A stretch of 10,305 nt of DNA from DAOTZS01 sp034434335 (GTDB lineage Bacteria; Chloroflexota; Anaerolineae; CG2-30-64-16): the NCBI GenBank assembly GCA_034434335.1, contig DAOTZS010000171.1:1-10305 (forward strand), given 5' to 3'. This document shows, piece by piece, positions 6,359 through 10,305 of the stretch. The position numbers and the translations under genes were made by a program. Every line of letters starts with the position of its first letter. The stretch's first letter is position 1. The notes under the pieces were generated by a model. That model made no database searches. It saw only the letters and a list, made by a program, of their open reading frames with translations, and was not told where the DNA came from.

Positions 6359-6382
6359 CCTTCGTTCTCTCCTTCGTTCTCT
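6359..6382. repeat. Tandem 12-bp duplication (ccttcgttctct x2)
   Basis: Two exact head-to-tail copies, 6359-6370 and 6371-6382. They lie in the 111-bp gap between the hypC-like remnant and the stop of the convergent LysM gene. The gap also holds a weak hairpin (ggctg 6321-6325 with cagcc 6332-6336) and a 10-bp palindrome, ccgggcccgg (6412-6421). No clear bidirectional terminator is visible. Confidence 0.7.
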
Positions 6383-6422
6383 CCCCACTGGCATGACCAG
6401 CACCGTCGCATCCGGGCCCGGC

Positions 6423-7544
6423 TCACGGCTGCACGATGACTGGCATGCCAAGATAAGCCAGGTCATAGAGGGTCTTGGCATCCTCGTCATTCAACAGGAT
6501 GCAGCCGAAGGTGACCGGGGTGCCCACATAGCCTTCCCACAGGCGCCAGCCACTGTCAGCGTCGTAGGGGATGCCGTGGATGCCGTTTTCGCTGCCCCCG
6601 GCCCAGTAGATGCCCAGCCAATAGGGCATCCAGATGTTCCAGGCCGAGCCGTAGGCCACAGGCATCTTGGACTGGATGAAGTAGGTGCCGGGGCGGGTGG
6701 CGGCGCCGGGTTGGCCAGTCGAACAGACCCAGTCGGCGACAATGGTGTTGCCCCGGTAGAGCCAGCAGCGCTGTTGCGAGATGCTGACCACAAAACGGGT
6801 CACCTGGCCAGGGTAGGTAGGCGCGGTCCAGGAAGGGGCCGGGATGGCCAGTTCCATGCCGACATAGATGAGGTTGGGGCTGGTGATGCGATTGGCGCGG
6901 GCGATGGCCGCGGCTGTGGTGTTGAACCGCTGCGCAATCCGCCCCAGCGTATCGCCTGGCTGCACCGTATACCTGGTCTCGCTGAGACGGACAGGGGGCA
7001 ACGAACTCCCCGGCGGAGGGCCCGGGATCAGCAGCTTCTGGCCCACCCACAGGGTGTCGGGATCAGTGATGCCGTTGGCACTGATCAGCGCGGCGAGGGT
7101 GACCCCTTGCTCCTGGGCGATGCTGGCCAGGGTATCGCCCAACTTGACGGTGTAGATATTGGCACTGGCCGAGGGTGCCTCTGGGTCCTGGGAGCCAGCC
7201 CCCTGGATGGGGATGACCAGGGTCTGGCCCACCCAGATCACATCGGGGTTGGGCAGGCCGTTAGCTTTCACGATGGCATCCACAGTGGTGCCATAGGTAA
7301 GGGCGATAAAGCCCAGGCTATCACCCGGCTGAACCACATGGACCACCTCCTGGGCGGCCGCGGTAGGCGCCAGCGCCAGGAGCAGGATGACCAGAGCTCC
7401 CCCGACCAGGAGCTTGCAGTCGCGGTGCCGGATCGTTACGGGAGAGTGAGAGCGCGCGAAGAGCCTGGCATACCGGCCCGCATACTGTAGCCTCGGCCGG
7501 CCGAAGAGAGATCTCCCCGCACTATAGCTTCGCGTTGCCTGCAT
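6423..7544 (-). CDS. Exported LysM-repeat L,D-transpeptidase (YkuD family)
   Basis: Secreted or membrane-anchored cell-wall protein of 373 aa. A long basic N-region precedes a hydrophobic segment (LLVGGALVILLLALA) and a signal-peptidase-like TAAAQ, near residues 45-66. Three LysM peptidoglycan-binding domains follow, each of the form xYTVxxGDTLxxIA...NxIxxPxxxxVGxxLxIP. The C-terminal domain resembles YkuD L,D-transpeptidase: VVSISQQRCWLYRG, then HGIPY (H323) and FGC (C348), the likely catalytic cysteine. The usual [ST]HGC reads TFGC here, so the histidine next to the nucleophile is missing. The start is ATG 7544 with GGAGG six bases upstream. A longer frame to 7694 runs into a repeat element and is rejected. 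Activity on 3-3 crosslinks or protein anchoring is family-based inference. Confidence 0.9.
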   Translation of the reverse strand: MQATRSYSAGRSLFGRPRLQYAGRYARLFARSHSPVTIRHRDCKLLVGGALVILLLALAPTAAAQEVVHVVQPGDSLGFIALTYGTTVDAIVKANGLPNPDVIWVGQTLVIPIQGAGSQDPEAPSASANIYTVKLGDTLASIAQEQGVTLAALISANGITDPDTLWVGQKLLIPGPPPGSSLPPVRLSETRYTVQPGDTLGRIAQRFNTTAAAIARANRITSPNLIYVGMELAIPAPSWTAPTYPGQVTRFVVSISQQRCWLYRGNTIVADWVCSTGQPGAATRPGTYFIQSKMPVAYGSAWNIWMPYWLGIYWAGGSENGIHGIPYDADSGWRLWEGYVGTPVTFGCILLNDEDAKTLYDLAYLGMPVIVQP

Positions 7545-7587
7545 AGAGATCCTCCGCCACCAGTGGTAGAATGGGAGATGTCGTCTC

Positions 7588-7773
7588 AGAGCTTGTCTGA
7601 ACACTGCTCGTAGCAAGCCACGAAGCAGAGCAGAGTGGCGTATAAATGGCCCAAAAATGCCTCGTGGCAGACCATAAGTAGTGTAAAGTGGCATCGAAAC
7701 GGCACTTCGCTCCGTGCCTATGTACGGGCAGAGCGACGCTCTGCCCGTACGAACGAACTCTCAGACAAGCTCT
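7588..7773. mobile_element. MITE-like palindromic element with 13-bp terminal inverted repeats
   Basis: Perfect terminal inverted repeats agagcttgtctga (7588-7600) and tcagacaagctct (7761-7773) bound a 186-bp noncoding segment. Inside is a perfect 29-bp palindrome (7722-7750, arms gtacgggcagagcg, 1-nt centre). Two blocks also match the reverse complement of the 2253-2419 repeat: about 7609-7641 (gtagcaagccacgaagcagag...gagtggcgt) and about 7700-7720 (ggcacttcgctccgtgcct). It thus looks like a larger relative of that repeat with extra sequence in the middle. No transposase and no clear target duplication is visible, so mobilisation would be in trans. Confidence 0.65.
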
Positions 7774-7781
7774 CACGCGGA

Positions 7782-7808
7782 ACAGAATACCATAAATGGC
7801 TATTCTGT
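7782..7808. promoter_or_regulatory. Operator-like AT-rich inverted repeat
   Basis: acagaata (7782-7789) and tattctgt (7801-7808) are exact inverted arms. The symmetry extends inward through ccat and atgg with one unpaired base. It lies between the divergent LysM and Nudix genes and between two miniature elements. The size and symmetry fit a dimeric regulator site, but no regulator gene is present and it could be part of a decayed element. Confidence 0.3.
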
Positions 7809-7846
7809 CAAGGTCAAATTCAGCAATGGCTCATTCTACATGAGCC

Positions 7847-8026
7847 GTAACTATTCAGGCCGACTGAAATCGCCCTCCCTGGGCACTTCGTGCCAGGTGG
7901 GGCGATCCGCCGGATCGTTCCTACGCCGACACCCTTCATGTGTGCATCACCAGAGAGGTCGGCGCAGGCCGACCTCTGGCCGCAGGCCCCAAAAGGGTGA
8001 CTTCCAGTCACCGTCTGAATAGTTAC
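7847..8026. mobile_element. 180-bp miniature element with 12-bp TIRs and 8-bp target duplication
   Basis: The ends gtaactattcag (7847-7858) and ctgaatagttac (8015-8026) are perfect inverted repeats, with weaker symmetry continuing inward. Immediately outside, catgagcc occurs on both sides (7839-7846 and 8027-8034) as a direct repeat, the expected scar of transposition with an 8-bp target duplication. The interior has no coding capacity. It holds several hairpins: ggcacttcgtgcc (7882-7894, inside a larger imperfect stem 7871-7905), cgatccgccggatcg (7903-7917), and agaggtcggc/gccgacctct (7954-7977, 4-nt loop). It ends 48 bp before the Nudix start codon. This fits a non-autonomous MITE moved by a transposase encoded elsewhere. 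Confidence 0.8.
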
Positions 8027-8074
8027 CATGAGCCTTCCCCTTACCGACAACCAACTTCTGACCCGGAGGTCATC

Positions 8075-8617
8075 ATGCATCCATGGCAAGTCCTGTCCAG
8101 CCGGCCGCTCCTCGACCGCCTTCCCTGGCTGCGTGTGTGGGAGGAGGATGTACGGCTGCCCGGCGGCCTGACCATTCGCGGCTATCTGCGGACTGAGGGC
8201 CGCGCGTACGCTATGGTTTTCGCCCTCCTCACAGATGGCACCGTGCCACTGGTGTGGCAATACAAACATGGGGTGGGCCGGCTCACCTGCGAGCTGCCAG
8301 CCGGGTATCTGGACACCCCCGATGAACCACCCCTGGCTGCCGCCCGGCGGGAACTCAGAGAAGAGACCGGGCTGGTGGCAGAGCTGTGGCAGCCGCTCGG
8401 CCACCTGGTCATTGACACCAACCGCGGTGACACCCGCGCCCACCTCTTCCTGGCCCTGCATGCCCAACGCGCCGGCGACCCAACCCCCGACCCAACCGAG
8501 GCGTTGGAGGTCACCTATCATACCCCCGCGGAGCTTTGTCAGATGGTGTTCAGCGGCCAGATTGACAGCCTGGCCTCGGCCGCCGCCATCATGCTGGCAC
8601 TGCAGAAGTTGCCCTGA
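8075..8617 (+). CDS. Nudix hydrolase, ADP-ribose pyrophosphatase-like
   Basis: Cytosolic Mg-dependent nucleoside-diphosphate hydrolase of 180 aa. The Nudix box is clear at about residues 77-101, ending in AARRELREETGL with the metal-binding glutamates of REL-x-EE. It is preceded by CELPAGYLD, typical of the ADP-ribose pyrophosphatase subgroup, but the first spacing is one residue longer than the canonical GX5E (GYLDTPDE). The start is ATG 8075, four bases after CCGGAGGTC; the frame extends upstream into the miniature element and that part is rejected. It stands alone on the plus strand. An insertion element ends 48 bp upstream, so its promoter may lie in or beyond that element. The substrate (ADP-ribose, NADH or another) is not decidable here. 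Confidence 0.9.
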   Translation: MHPWQVLSSRPLLDRLPWLRVWEEDVRLPGGLTIRGYLRTEGRAYAMVFALLTDGTVPLVWQYKHGVGRLTCELPAGYLDTPDEPPLAAARRELREETGLVAELWQPLGHLVIDTNRGDTRAHLFLALHAQRAGDPTPDPTEALEVTYHTPAELCQMVFSGQIDSLASAAAIMLALQKLP

Positions 8618-8652
8618 GCAGGATCACTATCTGGATAACAGAACATGCTGTT

Positions 8653-8680
8653 TTGAGCAGGCATAGCAGCATGCTATAAT
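8653..8680 (+). promoter_or_regulatory. Promoter of the methyltransferase operon, with overlapping inverted repeat
   Basis: TTGAGC (8653-8658) and a perfect TATAAT (8675-8680) are spaced by 16 nt, predicting a start near 8687 and an 84-nt leader. An inverted repeat, catgctg (8644-8650) and cagcatg (8667-8673), straddles the -35 and ends just before the -10, where a repressor could bind. The leader contains ATGTAA (8716-8721), a start-stop pair behind an aggaagggg ribosome-like site. Confidence 0.65.
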
Positions 8681-8745
8681 GTATATAGCCACGGGTGATT
8701 TCGACAGGAAGGGGCATGTAAGCCGGAATCGCCGTACTGACAACA

Positions 8746-8766
8746 CCTCTATTTGTTAAGCAGAGG
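8746..8766 (+). promoter_or_regulatory. Small hairpin covering the methyltransferase ribosome site
   Basis: cctct (8746-8750) can pair with agagg (8762-8766) across an 11-nt loop. The right arm is the ribosome-binding sequence of the methyltransferase ATG at 8771. The stem is short, so stability is doubtful, but the arrangement resembles the one before hypA. Confidence 0.3.
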
Positions 8767-8770
8767 CGCG

Positions 8771-10117
8771 ATGTCGAGACAGTTAACGTTATTCGACATA
8801 GAACCAATTTCCAAATCAACGGCTACATACTGTGGCGCCCGAGCCAGCAGGTCCAGACAATTACTGGAACAGAAATACGCGCGCTATCTGCGGGAAGATC
8901 TTCGCCTTGGCAAATTGGTTTCCTACGTGGGTAACAAGGACGTACCTTTGTTGCGGCTTTACCGCTATAAAGAAGCCTTTTCCTTTCGTTTTGTAGATGA
9001 GTTCATCACCAGGTTTGGGCTGGATTCCAATGACTACATCTTTGATCCATTCTGTGGGATGGGCACAACCCTGTTTGCTGCCGCCCAAAGAGGCATACCA
9101 TCTATTGGTATTGATCGCCTTCCTATAGCTGTCTTCATCGCTCAGACTATTCCACTGTTTTTGACCATAAAACCCGGCAAGCTACGACACACCTTCGAGC
9201 AATTGAAAGCTCAGGTGGCTGGCGCGGAGCCGGCTGCGGTAGCCATGGACGTTGCCATCATGGGCGTCGCTTTTGCCCCTGAAACCTTATTGACGCTTCG
9301 CAAATGGAAGAGCGCTATTGATACCCTTGAGCAGCCTCTTCGAGACATATTTCTGCTTTTGTTCTTCTCCATTCTTGAACCGTGCAGTTATACTTCCAAA
9401 GATGGTCAGTTCTTGAGGCTCAGGCCCGATAAAAATGTGGCTCACCCAGAAGAAGCCCTTGCCAGAAAGGTAACAGAAGCCGAGCAGGACCTGCGGCGTA
9501 TCCGAGACCTGGCCTGGGATATACCATTTCCGTATCCTTCAGTAATCTTAGGTGACACTCGTGCGTTAAGAGATGTCTCGTTTTGTCGGTCGCCTACAGC
9601 TGTTATTACTTCTCCCCCCTATGCCAACCGATACGACTATACTCGTACGTATTCTCTAGAGTTGTGCTTTCACTTTGTCAGGAACTTCGCGGAGCTCAGG
9701 GAGCTGCGGCACAGCCTTCTTCGCTCTCATATCGAGTCCAGGCTAGAGGAACGAGAAGAGGCCCCACATCCGGCGGTACGCGAGCTGGTTGGCTTTCTGA
9801 GAGAGAACGGACGAAGACTAAATAACCCGCGCATTCCAGACATGCTTACCGCCTATTTTGTGGACATGCAAAAGGCTATACAGGAGTGGGCAAGAGCGCT
9901 TTGCCCTGGTGCGCGCGTAGCCATGGTGGTAGACAACGTCCGTTTCCAGGGCGAATTGCTGCCGGTTGATCTAATACTCTCTGAATTGGCAGAAGAGCAG
10001 GGTTTCACTGTACAAGAGATTATCGTGGCTCGTTACAAAGGGAATAGTTCCCAGCAGATGGGCAGGTATGGACGCATTCCTGTACGAGAAAGCGTCGTGG
10101 TGTGGAGGAAGTCGTGA
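8771..10117 (+). CDS. Site-specific DNA methyltransferase, N4-cytosine/N6-adenine type
   Basis: SAM-dependent amino-methyltransferase of 448 aa, probably the modification arm of a restriction-modification or related defence system. The SAM-binding motif I is FDPFCGMGTT (residues 91-100). The catalytic motif IV is TSPPY (280-284), the form most often seen in N4-cytosine enzymes. About 180 residues separate the two, probably including target-recognition sequence. Residues 51-75 (SYVGNKDVPLLRLYRYKEAFS) resemble a block seen before motif I in some such enzymes. The start is ATG 8771 with AGAGG four bases upstream; a TTG at 8753 has no ribosome site. Base composition is visibly more AT-rich than the genes to the left, suggesting acquisition. 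Its stop overlaps the next gene (GTGA). The target site cannot be read from sequence. Confidence 0.9.
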   Translation: MSRQLTLFDIEPISKSTATYCGARASRSRQLLEQKYARYLREDLRLGKLVSYVGNKDVPLLRLYRYKEAFSFRFVDEFITRFGLDSNDYIFDPFCGMGTTLFAAAQRGIPSIGIDRLPIAVFIAQTIPLFLTIKPGKLRHTFEQLKAQVAGAEPAAVAMDVAIMGVAFAPETLLTLRKWKSAIDTLEQPLRDIFLLLFFSILEPCSYTSKDGQFLRLRPDKNVAHPEEALARKVTEAEQDLRRIRDLAWDIPFPYPSVILGDTRALRDVSFCRSPTAVITSPPYANRYDYTRTYSLELCFHFVRNFAELRELRHSLLRSHIESRLEEREEAPHPAVRELVGFLRENGRRLNNPRIPDMLTAYFVDMQKAIQEWARALCPGARVAMVVDNVRFQGELLPVDLILSELAEEQGFTVQEIIVARYKGNSSQQMGRYGRIPVRESVVVWRKS

Positions 10118-10305
10118 AAGATCAGGCAACTCGTACGTGGCTGTTCGATCAGCTAACCAAAAGCGAGTTCTTCCACCAGAAATTGCATGAGTGGGGGATG
10201 CTCTCTGTAGCTGATGCCATTGATAAGGTAGCAGGAGAGAATCTGGAGTGGGACTTACCTGCCTTAGGTATTTCCGAAGGAGCATGGTCAAAGGTGATCC
10301 ATCGG
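10114..10305 (+). CDS. Unknown protein, 5' part, coupled to the methyltransferase (candidate restriction endonuclease)
   Basis: An open frame of 64 codons runs uninterrupted to the window edge. It starts with GTG at 10114, five bases after GGAGG, and overlaps the methyltransferase stop by four bases (GTGA), a standard sign of translational coupling. The visible residues (VKDQATRTWLFDQLTKSEFF, later DAIDKVAGENLEWDLP and GISEGAWSKVIHR) match no family I recognise, and no nuclease motif such as PD-ExK or HNH appears in this part. The shared AT-rich composition and position make a cognate endonuclease or accessory defence protein likely. That is inference from context alone. Confidence 0.7.
   Translation, partial: MKDQATRTWLFDQLTKSEFFHQKLHEWGMLSVADAIDKVAGENLEWDLPALGISEGAWSKVIHR

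Noticed and set aside
6393..7490. Long plus-strand open frame of 365 codons opposite the LysM gene
   Set aside because: It is antisense to a protein with three clear LysM repeats; long antisense frames are expected in GC-rich coding DNA, and its sequence has no recognisable domain.
7545..7694. Fifty-residue N-terminal extension of the LysM-transpeptidase reading frame to an ATG at 7694
   Set aside because: It translates the palindromic element at 7588-7773, while ATG 7544 has a GGAGG six bases upstream and precedes a sensible signal sequence.
7588..8034. CRISPR array, considered because of several short repeats and palindromes
   Set aside because: The repeats are inverted pairs at element ends, not regularly spaced direct repeats with unique spacers, and there are no cas genes.
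7940..8074. Upstream extension of the Nudix frame
   Set aside because: It runs through the 180-bp miniature element and the target duplication; ATG 8075 has a close GGAGG.
8618..8660. Intrinsic terminator after the Nudix gene (aacag...ctgtt followed by tttt)
   Set aside because: The stem is only five mostly AT base pairs, too weak to call.

Overview
This GC-rich bacterial window probably comes from a Chloroflexota (Anaerolineae-like) chromosome. That assignment is an inference from gene style: a Hyp maturation cluster, an exported LysM plus L,D-transpeptidase protein, a CnoX-like thioredoxin-TPR protein, and a scatter of small palindromic elements. No rRNA or other taxonomic marker is present, so it is tentative.

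Layout. (1) 1-2233, minus strand: a compact GNAT acetyltransferase > thioredoxin-TPR > short-chain dehydrogenase run, apparently one operon, followed by strong hairpins. (2) 2253-2419: two tandem copies of an 80-bp palindromic repeat. (3) 2434-2587, minus strand: a complete tRNA-Gly(CCC) unit with consensus promoter, tRNA and intrinsic terminator. (4) 2608-6311, plus strand: hypA-hypB-hypF with overlapping genes, followed by what looks like a broken, truncated hypC. These genes make the maturation factors for NiFe-hydrogenase: HypA and HypB insert nickel, and HypF makes the carbamoyl precursor of the cyanide ligand. hypF is split by a one-base frameshift, and hypD, hypE and hydrogenase structural genes are not in the window. 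(5) 6423-7544, minus strand: an exported protein with three LysM domains and a YkuD L,D-transpeptidase domain. (6) 7545-8074: 530 bp without genes, holding two miniature mobile-type elements. One is a relative of the 2253-2419 repeat with 13-bp terminal inverted repeats. The other is a 180-bp element with 12-bp terminal inverted repeats and a perfect 8-bp target duplication. An operator-like palindrome lies between them. (7) 8075-8617, plus strand: a Nudix hydrolase. (8) 8618-10305, plus strand: a visibly more AT-rich block with its own consensus-like promoter, a DNA methyltransferase with an N4-cytosine-type TSPPY motif, and a translationally coupled unknown gene cut by the window edge. This looks like an acquired restriction-modification or defence module.

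Most worth a second look: the methyltransferase plus unknown partner, the clean 8-bp-TSD miniature element, the dispersed palindromic repeat family, and the double frame damage in the hyp cluster, which is either real decay or assembly error.
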